Positions 1-14,400 of a stretch of 64,000 bases of DNA are shown one piece after another (within the stretch, counting starts at the first letter, position 1; each line of letters starts with the position of its first letter). Made by a program: the position numbers and the translations under genes. Under the pieces are notes generated by a model that did not search any database, had not been told where the DNA came from, and saw nothing but the letters and a program-made list of their open reading frames with translations. The stretch is from Eremophila alpestris peregrina (lineage: Eukaryota; Chordata; Aves; Passeriformes; Alaudidae), in the NCBI GenBank assembly GCA_009792885.1, contig WMCF01000007.1, positions 8,640,000-8,703,999 of the forward strand. The letters are read 5' to 3'.

Positions 1-1066
1 GCTCCAGTTATTGTTATCTGTCAGGTGTCAGTAGGTGTCTTAGAAATGGTCTCTGTGTCCTGAGACAACAAGGAGTGATTGCAGAGTGCTGGGTGTCATT
101 TTTGCTTTCCATTACTCACAGGACTGGAGGATTTAAGCTGTTCTATGGAAATACAGATAAGGAGCCACAGTAGCAATGGGCATAAGGCTAAAGTCATTTT
201 GGTTTAGTTGTTAAACCATGTTGTAACATTTTAAGAGGGTATTTCAATACCTCAGCATATCTGTGGCCTGTCCCAGTAGGTTTGATGCTTTTTGTTAGTG
301 CTTGTATTAATGATTTTTTCATCTAATTTTCTTAAGTAATTTTCCAAGGTGTGTAATAACTTTAGATTAAAGGGGTTAATATTCTTACTACCATCTCATA
401 ACTTACTGGTAGATATGTACTTAAAGTTGGAAAAAAGTGTTACCCAACTGGAATTTAACATTTGTGAGTAAAACAATAATCTATTTCTTATATCTTGCAT
501 GGTTGACACTTGAGAAGGAAGATGATTGAATGAAAGACATCCTAATATAAAAATGAAATATAAAAATATTTTGTGGGGAAATATTCTGTTTTGCTAAGAC
601 CTGAAGATCTGGGCCCTATTAAATTGCATGCCAATATGCATGTTTGGCATATCCAATATAACTATTAATTTATATATTTGAATTGGTAATGAAGGTGATG
701 TATGATAGATATTTGGCAGGATGTGTGAAATAAGGTTTAAAACTAATAAAAACCAAGCAAATATAAACAGTTGAATCTTCTAAAAAATTATTGCTGAACA
801 GGCTTTTTGCATTTCTCTTCTGAAGAAGTTCCTTTCTTACTTGTGGGTTTCATTTTTGCTGTAGCTGTAAGAGCACAAAATAGCTATCTTAAAGTCTATT
901 TGCCTTAAATCTTGCTGGAAAGGAAGCTGAACTCTAAGACTGACATCATTAATTACCATTCTTGTAAGCTGCGTTGATTTTTTTTAAAGACCTGAAAAGA
1001 TAGTGTCTTTCAGGATAGGTGTTAGGCAAGGTGTTACATCTCAAAGGAAATATCATATGTTTGATG

Positions 1067-1088
1067 ATCTCTGTGAGATCACAGAGAT
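1067..1088. repeat. Perfect inverted repeat, 10-base arms, 2-base spacer
   Basis: ATCTCTGTGA and its reverse complement TCACAGAGAT are separated by GA. A second hairpin (CAAGAGCAG / CTGCTCTTG, 1122-1148) lies just downstream. No associated gene. Confidence 0.85.
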
Positions 1089-2117
1089 TATATCCTGATT
1101 AGGCTGCAAGATCTTCTTGAGCAAGAGCAGATGGAACACCTGCTCTTGTCCTGGGATAAAGCATGTAATCAAAGTGGGTTTTTTGTATTTGAAAACTGTG
1201 TAGTAACTTCATATTTCTCCTCTACTTCAGAATCCTGTCACATGAACCTAACTGTGTGTGATGATATGTTTCCACTTTGTTTCTGACACTTGAAAACAGT
1301 TGTGGAAAAACTACTGAAAATCTAGGCAGGAGGTGGACATGTAAATATTCTCTGGTAGGAACAACTCCCTTGGGAATGTGAAGCGCTGTACAGAGTTATG
1401 TGAAAATAAATTTGGAATAAGAAGCAGAGCAAGTAACAATACAGCTGAATGGATAAAGTCCAGATGTTCATTTGCAACACAACCCTCCGAGTAAGTCATA
1501 ATTAAAATATGGAGGCCAAATACATGAATAAAACTTATAACAGTCCTGGTCACAAAATAAAAAATATTTCCTTTCTAAACATCCCCTTATGTTCTTTATC
1601 TTGTCCGTTTCATCTACTTTCTTGGTCTTGCAAGCTGTGAAGTTGCAAGATGGCATGTTACCATGGAGTACACCATAGAGCACCTGAAGCTGTAGCTTTT
1701 AAAAGATAAATAGATAATAATTCTTCTGTGCACTCTTGTGGCTCATCGAATTCTGAGGTCAATAAATAAAAAAGGAGTGGAGAGACGGGAGGATGGGGAT
1801 ATGGAGGAAGTGCCAGACCTGCTACTTCTAGCCCTCAGCCTAGTTTCTTAGAATGTGAAAGCAATCTAAGCTTTCTTTTGGTTTTCTTTCATCTGGGTTT
1901 CTTTTTCTTTCACTAAGGATAGCTTAGTAAAAATCAGTTTGGAAAAAAACACGAAGACAGCTTTGCAAAATATGATGGAAGTTGTGGATACAGCCTCCTT
2001 CATGTAGGGTATGTACCTAGGAGCAAGGTTCAGTAGTACAGAACTGTATTTAGGTTGCAACTTGTAGCTAACAAAGAGATAATGTTTGCTAATAAATCAA
2101 GTGATAAATCTGATGTG

Positions 2118-2136
2118 TTTTTTTTTTTTTTTTTTT
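2118..2136. repeat. Poly-T tract (19 T)
   Basis: Uninterrupted T run. Seen on the other strand it is a poly-A tract, but no retrocopy sequence could be recognised next to it. Confidence 0.95.
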
Positions 2137-3716
2137 AATCTTCTACAGTTATGTTAGCAACCTGGTTGGGGGGAGGGGAGGGCACTGTGTGGAGCATATC
2201 CACTTCAATGAAACCCTAAGCATCCTACATGGTATGGTTATGAGGCAGTTCTGAAAAATTGTCTTGGAATCTTAGGAAAAGTTAGGGTGGAAGTGACTTC
2301 TGGAGCTATCAGCTAAAACTCCTTTTTAAAGAAAAGGCTAATTTAAAAAGTAGATCAGGTTATTTCACTTGTCTTGCAAGACCTCCAATATGGAAAATCC
2401 AAACTGCTCTGGACATTTGCTTTAGTGCTTAACTACTTTCATTATTTAGATTATTTTCTTTATATCCAATATAATTGCTCTTGTTACTTGCCACTGTCAC
2501 CTTGACCTGTTGTTCTACTTGTCTGAGCAGTGTTTCCTCTATATCTCTCCTCACAGAGTGCAACCAGTTTCTCCTTAACCACCTCAACAAATTCCATTCC
2601 CTCAGCCACTCCTCAGCAGTGCCAGGGGGAGAAGAATTACCCATTCCCTTAGTCCCCTTACTGCAGCCCACTGAGCACAGCCATTATCCTGCTGAACCCA
2701 GCTTACTTGCTCTGTGGTATCTGGGGTTTGTTTTTTTTCTCACTGCTTGCTTACATGTCACCTCCTAAAGAAACTCCACTCTGTGTATTAAAAAAAAAAA
2801 AAGAAGGCAAAAAAAGCCAAACCAGTAAAATCCCACAAACAAACCTAAAAGAACCCTCAACAAAACACACCATCATCTGCTACACATTTTTGATCTTTGC
2901 ATTATTGTCTGCATGTTGTGGGAATTTTTTTTTCTTACTGCTACTCAGAATACCATTAGAGTATACTAGAAAATTATTTCTTCACTATTTAAAATTACTT
3001 TTAGTGCATTAATTACGCAGAATATAACATTTTAAAATCAGTTCGTCTTCTACAGCTACATTTAGTTCCCTCAGCCCCTAGAATGACTGCAAAATGAGTG
3101 TGTTTAAGATTATATATATTAAAAAATGCACTCCACCCAAAATTTATCACAATAAAAGCTGGGGGATGACAACTTAAAGCAAGTAAACTAGGTCAGAACA
3201 ATTTGCAAATATCTGAAAAGCTTTACACAATGATGGTAAAACCTAGACTTCTAAACAAGGCAAAAAAAGAGCATCAGTATGTGAACAAAAGAAGGGAGAG
3301 GAGAGAAGAGAAAAGAGGAAGAACAATCTCTAAATATTGGGTTTAGTTCTGGTTCCTGCTATGTTACTTTTCACAGAAACCAGGAGAGCAAAAAAATTCC
3401 CATTCTCAAAGGTCACTAAGAAAAATTTGAGATGAAAGTCATGGGAAACAGGAAGCTCAGGGAATGTTTCAATATTTTGATATCAGTCTATGAATATCAA
3501 AGTGAAAGTATTTATAATCTGTTTAGTTATTCATGAGAAATGCAGAGGCTTCTGCAGTATCAAAAGTTTTGAATACTTTCCAGTGTTTTGAAGCAAGATA
3601 GCAAAACTGTAGTCCATTCTTACTTCTGCCATATGGCCATGTGTTTAGATTTATTCCATGAGATAATTATTAAATTTACTTCTGTCTCAGGGTTGTTTTG
3701 TTTCTAAGAGTTGGGC

Positions 3717-3740
3717 TTTTTTTTTTTTCTTTTTTTTTTT
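3717..3740. repeat. Poly-T tract interrupted by one C
   Basis: Twelve T, one C, then eleven T, followed by a GT-rich segment. No retrocopy recognised beside it. Confidence 0.95.
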
Positions 3741-4860
3741 GTGGGGTTCTGTTGTGGCTGCAGGTGGATGGGTATTGGTCATGGGGTTTGGTGAGGGTTT
3801 TTGAGTGTTTTTAAGAACAAGTACTCTGAAACAGAGCACGATGGTTGAAAGCCTGGACCTGTTTCAAATCAGTGATAGAGCCCTCCGTACCACAGGGTCA
3901 TGATTTTATCCAATAATTAGAATTCTTCATCCTTACTTAAACTGCCTATAAGTATATGAAAACTGGAGCTTGATTTCAGGAAGATGGCCTCTCTTGAGTT
4001 TAACCTCAATCTGCCCATTTTTCCATAAAATTTCAGAACTCTCTTCCTCTTCCTGTCTGAGCTTTCACCTCAGCAGATAATTTGGACTGCAGTGTGTATT
4101 CTGCAGCATGATCTATGGTTGAAAGCTTTACCACTCTACACAGCTGTGATGGTCAGTGGTTGGGTGCACTGCTTGAATTCGAGTTTTTTGTCCTGCAGAG
4201 TCTTAAAGTTTCAAAGATGGAGACTGTGGTGTCTGTGGGTAATTTGCTCCAGTGTTTCCTGAAGGAGCAAGGTGCATTTCAGCTTGAACCTCCTAGACAT
4301 CAATTTTTTTGCTATTGCAATTCATTCTTACTCCTCTCAATTTGTCTTGCCTTTTAAAAATTCTTAACACCTACGTTGGTCAACTGTGATGAGGGAAAAC
4401 CCAGAAGCTTAGATTCTGATACCTGTACAAACTAGAATTTTTTGTGAACTGGAGTCTCCGTTACTAAATGTTTTAATATCCAGACCCATAAACATTCTGA
4501 AAGGTTTTTTCTTCCTTTCTAATAGTGTTCTAATTTGTATAAAATGATTACATAATAATTTAATATGTCAAATTTTTTTCTTCGTGTCTGAGCCTGGCAG
4601 TTTTCAGTTGAGATCTGGTTCATGTCCTAATGAATAAATAACTTGAAAACAAACAAACAAAAAGATTGTTAGTATGAGATTAGGAATTCCCCTATATTTT
4701 TTCCTGTCTTACCTTGTTTGTCAGCTCTGCAGAACAGGGTAGTGAGGATGCTTTTCTGGATGTCACTTTAGCAGCATTTTGAGAATGGCAATTGTCCTCC
4801 ACAGTGCCACGAGAAGTGAAGCAGTTCTCGTTTTGAAAGGTTACGTTATATAATCAAAGG

Positions 4861-4888
4861 AAACACATCTGGTGAAACACATCTGGTT
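4861..4888. repeat. Tandem duplication of a 14-base unit
   Basis: AAACACATCTGGTG is followed at once by AAACACATCTGGTT, a recent-looking local duplication. Confidence 0.9.
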
Positions 4889-5193
4889 TAACTAAATATG
4901 ACCTTTGTGCAAACAGATAACCAGGCAAACTGACTGTTCTGAATAAGTAAGTAAAGACATTTTCACGCCTCAGTATTCTTTCTAATTTGTTATTGCCCTG
5001 TGGTAGTTTAGATATAGCAGTGTTTTCCTTATTTCTCTACCAGTCTGAAACCTAACAACCATCCTCTGGCTTGGTAAGAAAGGAAATTTTCTAAGACTGA
5101 TACTTAAAAGAGCAAAAGCTATCTTATTCATTTTAATAATTGTTGAACCATATTATACCTTTTAATTAAATGTAAGGAAAGGTGATTTTAATG

Positions 5194-5211
5194 TCCTGTC
5201 ATAAGACAGGA
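5194..5211. repeat. Short hairpin, 7-base stem
   Basis: TCCTGTC and GACAGGA flank ATAA. Likely incidental. Confidence 0.7.
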
Positions 5212-8200
5212 TCCTAATCTCTTGTCAAAAGGAATCTCATAAAAGTTAATTGGGTTGCTCCCATTTCAGTGCCTGGTTTTCAGAAGAGATGAGATAGAAG
5301 TGTTTTTGGTTACAGTATAACTAGGAATGCAAGCACAATGCCCTTGGTGCTGGTAAGAACTGATGCTACCATTGAAATATTAGATATGATTCAAAGAGAG
5401 GAAGTGCTGCCCACGCATGGAGGGCAGGAGAGGTTAGATGCAACTATTCAGTCAATGAAAAAAACAGGGGATCCTCACAAAATGTGTATGAAAATTACTT
5501 CATCCACAAGCTGTAAACAAATTTATCCTAGCAACAGGAATGCATTAAGAATTGTATTGACATAAACACCATAATACTTGGGCTTAAGAACTGTGTTCTT
5601 AGTAAAAGTTTGGAAAGCAATTTTTTCAATGTGGTAAGCAGTACATTAGTGCAGAGATGCCTCTCCAGAAAAACTATGGAAGGAAAAACATGGCTTTTCG
5701 TTGAACTTTCTAAGAAACTTATGGTGGCACTAACACCACACACCATGTCAGTCATGAAGTCAACTGAAAAATGCAGAAGTTTTTCTAGTCTTCTCTGCAG
5801 CACCTTATGAGACTCTTCCTTATTGCAGTCTTTTGCTTCATACACAGCAGCAGAGAAGTACAGTTAAAAAAAAAATAATTCATAAAGATTGTAACCCCTT
5901 AATGGAGCAAATATGCACAGAGGTATTTATGAACTGTTTCTTAGTGCAATACTGTTTGATGTATCCCAGCTTATTTGTAACATTTTGGTCCATCTTGTAT
6001 TTTTTTCATTATCTTTTTCACTACAGTTATATGACTTTCTAAAATTATTGTTTCTATGGGAAGTGTGTTTATGTTGGCCTAGTCTCCCCAAATGTGATTA
6101 CTAAGGCTGTATTGCTAAACCTCTGAAAAAAAAAAATTTAAGGTATTTATGTTATGGTACAGGATGGCATTTTTTAATAGACTGTCACAAAAACACCTTT
6201 AGGTACAGTTCTGCAATCTGTAAAGAGTAAGATAACTCTGAAGTTAGATATACCCAGTGACTCCACAGAGGGCTGCCCCAGGTTGTCTTTTGACAGCCCT
6301 TATTGCAAGGAAATGTGAAGTATGCTCCTGATTAATAATAATAGGGGTACTTTTTACTCCAGAGAGTCAACAACAGCTCTGCTGTTTTCCTAGTGATCAG
6401 AAGAACTGACTACACACAGAAGCCTTTATATCACTGCAGTAAAAAGTGATAGGCACGACACATTATCAGTGTCATATGAAATACAGAATCCATGTTAACT
6501 CAGTGCCAGGTGTCCACATGATCTGTACTTTAGCATGGAAGAGTACAGAAAATTGTCTGAGATTTTGTGTACTACAGATGCCAATTGAGCTTCCCTGACT
6601 GGAAGGGGTAAAGGATATAAAGCACTTAAAGGAGAAGGTGTCATATTTGTGTTAAATGCCATTGAGCCATGATTCTGCTTAGATTTGTTTCTGGCAATTG
6701 GTGTCTCTGTTTACAGCTTCCAGGTGAAATGCAGTTTCCAATATCTAAAGTTCTTTGTGTCTTTCCCTCCAAAAAATAGTTGGTTTGATGATGTGCAGGG
6801 ATTTCTAAACACTGGTCACAGTTCTACAACACAATATCAGTAAATCCAATCGCTGTTTGCAGAAAGATGGCATTTTATGGAATTTAATTTCCTTTATCAA
6901 GGGACACTTTCTACTTATAAAACACTGCAGTTTAAGTGATTAAAGAACAACTGTATAGAAGAATTTTATCCAATACTGACTATAACCATTAAATAAAAGT
7001 GTAACTGCGAGTCTGGAGATCTAACTGTAGCAAAAGGGGCTGCATGTAATTTATTTACTTAAAAGACAATATCTGGGCTGTCACTTTTCCATGGAGTAAT
7101 CTGTAAAGTAGGTGAAAACAAGTAATTTAATACAAGCAATGCACAGGCCAGAAGTTGAAACAGACTTTCATCTGCATATTAGATCAATAAAAGAAGATCT
7201 TAGATAAAATCAGCCTGTTAGATCAGAAAAATTAAATTCTAATGTCTACTAGGCTACAATTACTTCATATAATGAGCTGAATGACAGCATTTGGAGAAGT
7301 CTAGTACACGTGACACATGAGTTTTGTTCTGTCAGTATGAAATGCAGTATGAAATGCTCCTAATTTTTGCATCAAATTGAAAAAGGAAAACCTTATTTTA
7401 GATAAATAGCCTGTATTCTTTTAGCTATTTTGGGGTGAAGGTAAAAAGCTTTCAATTAATGCATCAAGCATAGATTTAAAATTTAATTGAAGCCATAAAT
7501 TTGTGTTATATTACTTTTAAGTGTCTTATTAGCAGGATGGCATTCAAACTTCTATTGACATAAATAATTCCTTTCAAAATAATTATTTTGAATATTTTTA
7601 CAATTTAAAAAAAGTATACTTGTGCTTGGATAAAACAATATATGACATGCATCATTTCTGACTCCTGAATATTCAGAACTTGTATAGAAGAACTTGTGTA
7701 GACATGTTCAGATCACCTCACTCAGCCAATGTGAAATTAACTCTTCCCAGATTATTTATGATACTTTTTTTAACCTGTTCTTTGAGGCTTTCAGGCAAAT
7801 AAGAAGGCTGAGTAGTCTCCCTGTTTACTAGTAGATCAAAGGATTAGGCATTGGAAAGCCTTTTTTCCTTCAATTTAAATGTCTTCCTTGCTATGCTGTC
7901 TGCTATAAAGATGGTAAGCATCTTTGCTCTTGCTTTTGACATAGCTAAATATTATCATTCTTTTCCCTCGCTGTCCTTCCTTCACCTTCTGCCCTTTGAG
8001 TTGAGCAACTGTAAATTCCTTTCATTTCTCTGGAAATTAAATCCTCAGAATTCTACTTTAGATAAGGTTGTTATCGGCTACTCAGGTAATGCTCACATTT
8101 GAACATTCTAGGATGATGTTTATTCTTTTGGTTTGCCTTTTAAGTAACTCAGATTCTTGAGTGTGGCATCCCTGTTGGGACACTTTCAAAAAAAGGTGTG

Positions 8201-8419
8201 GCAAGCACACAGACCCCTTCATGACTTACAGGTAAGGGCAGTTGCATGGAGTTGAGAAATGCAGGTTCCTTTTGAAGGGAAGGGAGTTGAATTTGTCTTC
8301 CACACCCTGCCTGAATGAATACTGGAATTTATACAGAAGAAAGCTGTGATTGATTGTACCTCTTGTGAGTTGGCTAACAAGAAAGCCATGAAAGTGATAG
8401 ACAAGTGGAGTCACTGGAA

Positions 8420-8960
8420 GAATTGGCCAACCTGATTGACTTTTACAATGAAACAGGTACCTGGATGGATGAGTGGAGAGCAGTGGGTAATGTCTACCCT
8501 GACACCATCTCTCACAACATCCTCATAGGCAAACTCAGGAAGTGTGGACTGGATGAGTGGGCAGTGAAGTGGATTGAGAACTGGCTGAATGGCAGATCCC
8601 AGAGAGTCATTATCAGGGACACAGGGTCTAGCTGGAAGCCTGTCACAAGTACTGTTCCCAAAGGTTCAGTACTGGGCCTAGTATTGTTTAACTTGTTCTT
8701 CAGTGACTTGCTCAGAAGATACTCTGCTCCTTTATCAAAGTTTGCTGATGCATCAGAACTGGAAGTAGTGGCCAATACTCCAGGGTGCTATGCTTACACT
8801 TCAGAAAGACCTTGACAGGTTGGAGAGATGGACAGAGAGGAGCCTTCTGAAATTCAGTAAAGGCAAATGCAGGGTCCTGCACCTGGGGTGTAATCCCAGA
8901 CACCAGCATAGGCTGTGATTGATGTGCTGGAAAGCAGCTCTGAGGAGCTGGAAGTCCATG
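8420..8960 (+). mobile_element. CR1 LINE remnant, reverse-transcriptase part
   Basis: A decayed piece of the CR1 non-LTR retrotransposon ORF2 reverse transcriptase. The frame from about 8495 to 8812 reads SHNILIGKLRKCGLDEWAVK, WIENWLNGRSQR, then VTSTVPKGSVLG (the family VTSGVPQGSVLGP block) and FADASEL. After a frame change come DLDRLERWTERSLLKFSKGK and CRVLHLG. The catalytic FADD motif has lost its second aspartate, and frame changes separate the blocks, so the copy is dead. The boundaries are approximate; resemblance fades after about 8960 and before about 8430. It is a fossil insertion in intergenic DNA. Confidence 0.88.
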
Positions 8961-9608
8961 AGTCAGCTTTGTTTTGCTTTTTATCTGCAAAGCAGATCAG
9001 GGAAGTGCTGGATGATTTAATAAAGGCTGATAGGTTCACTTAGTCAAGTAACCAGGTGGTATGACCATTATTCTTACAGCTCCACTGAAGTGATTGGCTG
9101 AATACTGGGACCCTTCACCCTTTGTCATACTCACTGCCATAACCTTGCCAGATATCTCTCTCTTTCATCCAAAGTATCAATTTGCACTCATATTTGTTGT
9201 CTGCTATTTCAAGTGACCACACATACTCTCCAAGGTTTTTTTGCTCATACATCTTAATAATAATCACTATAAACATCACTCTTCTTTGTTGGAGAGCTTG
9301 CAGGAAGCTTTTTTTTTTATGTTATTGGGTTAGCATATTACAGAGCTTCTTCATTATGTCTGAGCTACCACCCTACACAGGAAATTAGTGATAGCCAGTA
9401 GGATGGGTGTGTATCTGCTTTTTATGCAGCTTATCATTTAGGATTATAATACTCTTAAATTTTTTTTAGACATGCTTGACTTGGAGTTTCTCTTTCTCAG
9501 ATTAAATGGTTAGAATCACTAATAAATCCAGGCATACTATTTTGCCACATCCGTATAGTCTAAATAAATAATTTCTGCCTAAGGATCTTTTGTGCCTCTC
9601 ATTTTTGC

Positions 9609-9666
9609 ATATATAAAATGTATATATGTATACAAACACACGGATATATATATATTTTTTTTTTCC
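9609..9666. repeat. AT-rich simple repeat followed by a T tract
   Basis: Imperfect TATATA and ACACAC units, then ATATATATATA and a run of T. Confidence 0.85.
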
Positions 9667-11407
9667 TGTAAAGCTTACTGCACTTTTTGTCCTGTCAAAG
9701 CTTCAGCATATAAGAAATATTTGAATCTGCATCACTTCATGTGTGTACATGTACCTACTCCCTGTGTCTTAACCTAATCATCCAAAAGCTTGTGGCAGTA
9801 AGTGCAGAGTGGTTTCCTTCTCTGCAGCAGCATTCTTTCAAAGGGAAGATTCCCTGGTGAATTCATTATTACACAGAAGTCCCACCCCCATGAAACTGCT
9901 GTAGACACATAACAGGATTACTGTTCAAGAGTTTACTAGGATGCAAGTAAAATTGTTCCAGTCAGTCAGCAGCAAGCATCTTTGACTAAGGTAGGAGAAT
10001 GCTTTCTTTTATACATTAGGAAACATTTCTATTTATTTACTGTACATAAAATTACATATTGCATTATCGGTTCACTTTATATGAAAAAGAAAGGTGATTT
10101 TTTTTAACTTGTCTGAATCTGACTCTATAAAAATAATTTGTTAGGGTTAATACATTCACAGTCAAACAGTAGATGTGAAGATTGCTTTACTGTTTGGAGA
10201 AGATATATAGTTCAAATATATTTTACAATACTAAAGGAGAGCTTCTGTACTTAATATATCATTAATGATTTTGACAGCTAATATTTAGGGGGGGTTTTGG
10301 TGCTTAACATAATTTCCTTGTTTCTTGTAGTTTCACAGCATCAAGGAAATCAAAATTTTAGTTTCAAAATATTAGCTATTGTATATTATATCTTGAAAAA
10401 GGATACATATTTTGTCTCTGGAGTATTGATAATGGTAGTGCTCAATATTTACAGAAAGGATTTGATACAAATCTTCCAACTTCATTAGCTAATGAATGTG
10501 TCAAATATATTCATGTAATTCTCAGGAAAGAAATTAGCTGGATCTAATAATCTAATGGTATAGAAATGCTCTCAAAATGCAGAGCTGCCCAATCGATGTG
10601 GTGACAAATGAAATGATCTGTGCTCTGCAAGGTTAGGAGTTAATTGAATGAAGAGACAGTATTGACAGGTTTTTTTTTCTTTTTTAACAGCTGCTCATAT
10701 ATTCCTAATGGAAAGCTTGGTTTTATTCTTCCTTAAAGTAATTGCACATTCATCCCTAATTGAAATTCACAGTTTTTATCTAATAAATTGCTTTTAGGCA
10801 GAGCAAGGGTCTTTGACATTTATACTTTGGAGATTTAAGTTGTCAATGTGATATATAGAGCACCTACTTGTACCTATAAGTGGCTAAAAATCATTTTAAC
10901 CTGCACTGAAAATTTTCCTCTGCTCACTGATTCTAAAAGCTTGTGTGAGTGCTGGGAAATACCTCAATTTACAAAATGCATTTCACATTTTAGATACTGT
11001 TTACCCTCCCCATTACTGTATGAGGAAATATAGCACAATTTCATTTTGTTGAAATAAGTTTTCATTAGTTTGCATAGCCAGCTACATACAGCATAAATTA
11101 TTTCATTGACAGCTGGATTAAGAGTATTTAATGACATCTAGATCCTTACTAGAGTCGTAGTCCAAATCCTAGTAAGTCTCAGAAATGTCACAAGTACTGT
11201 TTAAGTGATTGTCCAGATCTCAAAAAAGTCAGCTGCTTTTCCTGCACTTCCTACAACTGCTCCATCTTTGGGGAACCCAGTGAATGGAAATGGAATTAAC
11301 TTCTTTTTTCTGCCCACAAACTCAGCCCACCAACTGTACTCAGTGAAAGCCCCTATCTGCCAATTGGTTCTGGCAACCTGATGTATTTAAAGAAGTCAAA
11401 TTCTCTT

Positions 11408-11452
11408 TGTAGGGGGGTTGGACTGGATGGCTTTTGGACTATTCTATGATTT
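11408..11452 (+). mobile_element. CR1 3' tail fragment
   Basis: A short match to the CR1 3' end: a G-run followed by GGTTGGACTGGATGG and closing with ATTCTATGATTTTT. Only about 45 bases survive. No reading frame. Confidence 0.7.
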
Positions 11453-14400
11453 TTGTCCTTTCATTGCCCATCCAGCAGCAGCTATCTTGAATATCTCAAT
11501 TTTAACACCACCTAATACTGAGAAAAGGAGGGGAAAATAGTTCAGAAAACTGTGCTTCAGCTGCAGAAACATAAATGGAGTCATTAACTCATGTTTAAAT
11601 AAAGATATAAAATTAAAACAAGCTGGATAGGAGTTTGGCATGTGGTAACAGCACCAGCTTATGCTTTACCACAGGGGTGGCTGATGAACTGACAACACAG
11701 GGAATGTCGTGATAAGTAATAGATGTGAAAGTGTGACAAAACCCTGGGATATAATTTTGATATGGAGATATCTGAAGATATCCAAGTTGTAGAAGGAGAG
11801 GATGTCTCCATAATAACCATGTACCACAAAAATTACTGCCACTGAAGAGCTTGGCAGCCCTAGTTTCCCCCTCAGACCTGGGACCTCTGGACTGACCTCT
11901 ACAGTCTGTGATTCACTCTGTGCAGGGGCACATGGACACATGCCAAGTAGCCTTCCAGGCAGATTAGTTTTGCTGCCTGTGGTTTTGGGGAGTCAGAAAA
12001 CAGTAGTTAATTCATCACGTACTAAAAGTTTGTTATACTATAGATAACAATTTTCTTCATCATTTGAAGGGAATAAAATGTTGATAAGGAACTAGAAACT
12101 GTTTCTCAACAACCAAGTTATTTTTAGGACATCTCTGTGGCACGTGAATTTTTAGCATGTTTTGGGAGTGTATGAATTTTAGACAATTGATTCTACTATT
12201 AAAGGGTCCAGCTCTTACCTCCAGGGCTCTTGAGCAGGGACTTATTAAGTTTCATCTATGTGGTTTCAGGGAGATACTGTGCAATGCAGCAATATGAACA
12301 ATGTTTACCACTGATACTAACCTGATACTGTCCTGGGCAAGTAGTTATTTTCTCTCTTGATTTATATGGAGTTTGGACATATTCAATACTAGTAGGACTG
12401 CCTGCTAGGCCTTAGTGGGCTTTAATCTATGATTTTGATTTGGCTATTGCTGAAATAACTTTATTTATACTACAACATTTAGATCTCTGTTTTCCCCTAC
12501 AAATCTCACTTGTCCTCCACTGCTTAAGAAAAATGAACTGAGCAGGTCCCCTCCATTCCTTTAGGAATAAAAATCCTTGAGAATGTTATCTCAGAACTGC
12601 ATAGTGAAATGGAGTCTGCATCCTTTGAAACTTGACTATGAACAATAATCTATCCCTCTCTTCTCACATTTGAATGTCATCCATATTTAATATGTCAAAG
12701 TTTCTACACTACTTGCTTTATCTTTTTTGTTTTTGTTTCCTTCTCTCCCTTTCTCAAACAAAGCATAAAACATCCAGGTGCAAGACTTGGACCTGGGATG
12801 GGTTTTCAGAGTAAGGAACAAAAAGAGAAAAAAAATGGAGGAGGGGAAGAAAGTGTCTAAAACTTGTATCCACAAATAGTTATTACATATAATTCATGTT
12901 TTAGTAGTTAGAAAAGTACAAAGAAAAGTAATTTGCTCTGACCAAAGTGCAATCTGACTGTATGGTGAGAATATAAATTCTGTATCTTAGAAACCTAGGA
13001 GGGATGCAGAACCTGAACATATTGTGTAGAGAGAGAGGGAAGGAGAAATCCTTCATTGGCTGGCAAAGAAAAAACCTATGTTACTACTTTTTTTTACTGC
13101 AGAATGAACTGCTATCCTGTCCCTACTACACAAGCCTTACAGTAGGATAAACGTAACTTGGCCAAAAGCGACTTAATGATGAAATTGTCTTCTGCAATCC
13201 CCTTTTATTGCATTTTTAATGCTATGTAATAACAATTAAAAACCAGAGGGCACTATGAAGTACAGATGGAAGGGAGAACAGAGAGGGATTTTTGGGATGA
13301 GTTTATTTTGATGTTTGGGGTTTTGTTTGGGGTTTTGGTTTTTAATATGTAGGAGTTTCTTGGTTTTTGGCTTTTTGGTTTTTTTGTTTAAATCCACAGT
13401 CCAGGAAAAAGCTGCTTCAGTTATTTTGTAAGAAGGAATGAGGAAAATTAATAGCAGAAATTTTAGCACACTATTGCTAATATTATGTTCCTAAGCATCT
13501 CAACCACTTTTTCACTAGAGAAGCAGGTTTGAGTTCTTAAAGTTCCTTCTTTCTGGGTTTCTGAAATAAGTCCATGCTGACTGTGATAACATTGCCACAG
13601 AAGCAAGGCTTGGAGCATGATGGACTGATTATTTTTTTTTCCCTGCACTTCTCTCTCTATTGAGACCTGGTGAAAAGAGGGAAAAACATTCACAGGAATA
13701 GAGATAATACTGATAATGTCATGCAGAGCCTTGAGGACAAGCTGTCATCATAGAGTATATTGATAGCATCTTCTTAATAACTCCCCCATAGCTGCTCATA
13801 CCAACCTGGCTAGTAGCTGGCAGCTAATAAGGCTGCTAATTTGCTGGATCTGATAAATGCATCTCTGAATGATGGGGCATTTCTCATGCCTTATAGTTGG
13901 CCTTATAAATGTTTATTGCAGACCACCAGAAAAAAATCTATTTGTTGTGCTGAATGTTCTGACTTTGGTACATATTTACAAAATTACAATATGATACTTT
14001 CCCAGGCGTGAATGATACAGAAATTGAGATATATACTAAAAAGAAACCTTTTTGGAATAACAACATAACTGAACTACAGCTTTTTCCTGCAGTTCATTGG
14101 GCTGAGGAAGGCATATGGCTATCAATTTTTTAAAAAATAAAGTCACAGAACCAAAAAAATACACAAGTCACAAGTTGATTCCAGACTTTGTGAGTAGAAA
14201 GGCAACTATATTATTTTAAACTAGGTCATCAAGACCATATGCAAACATTATTCAAGATACTGTACTGCTAAATAGTTATTTTCTTAAATGCTGTCTCATT
14301 CTAACTATCTGAGTCTTTGTCAAGGATGGTACAAGGATTGTGAGAAGGGTAAGAAGAATTATTTTGATTCTTGAAATAAATAAGGAAGAAAATAATATAC

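Larger units (their letters stand above)
1..8419. other. No gene seen
   Basis: AT-rich non-coding DNA with the small repeats listed separately. Open frames at 2429-2768 and 5338-6104 on both strands overlap one another, match no family I know and look like chance. The 2429-2671 - strand segment is somewhat protein-like (LREWNLLRWLRRNWLHSVRR) and could be an old repeat. Confidence 0.6.

Noticed and set aside
5338..6104. Several overlapping frames on both strands
   Set aside because: Mutually overlapping, no family resemblance, no consistent strand; best explained by chance.
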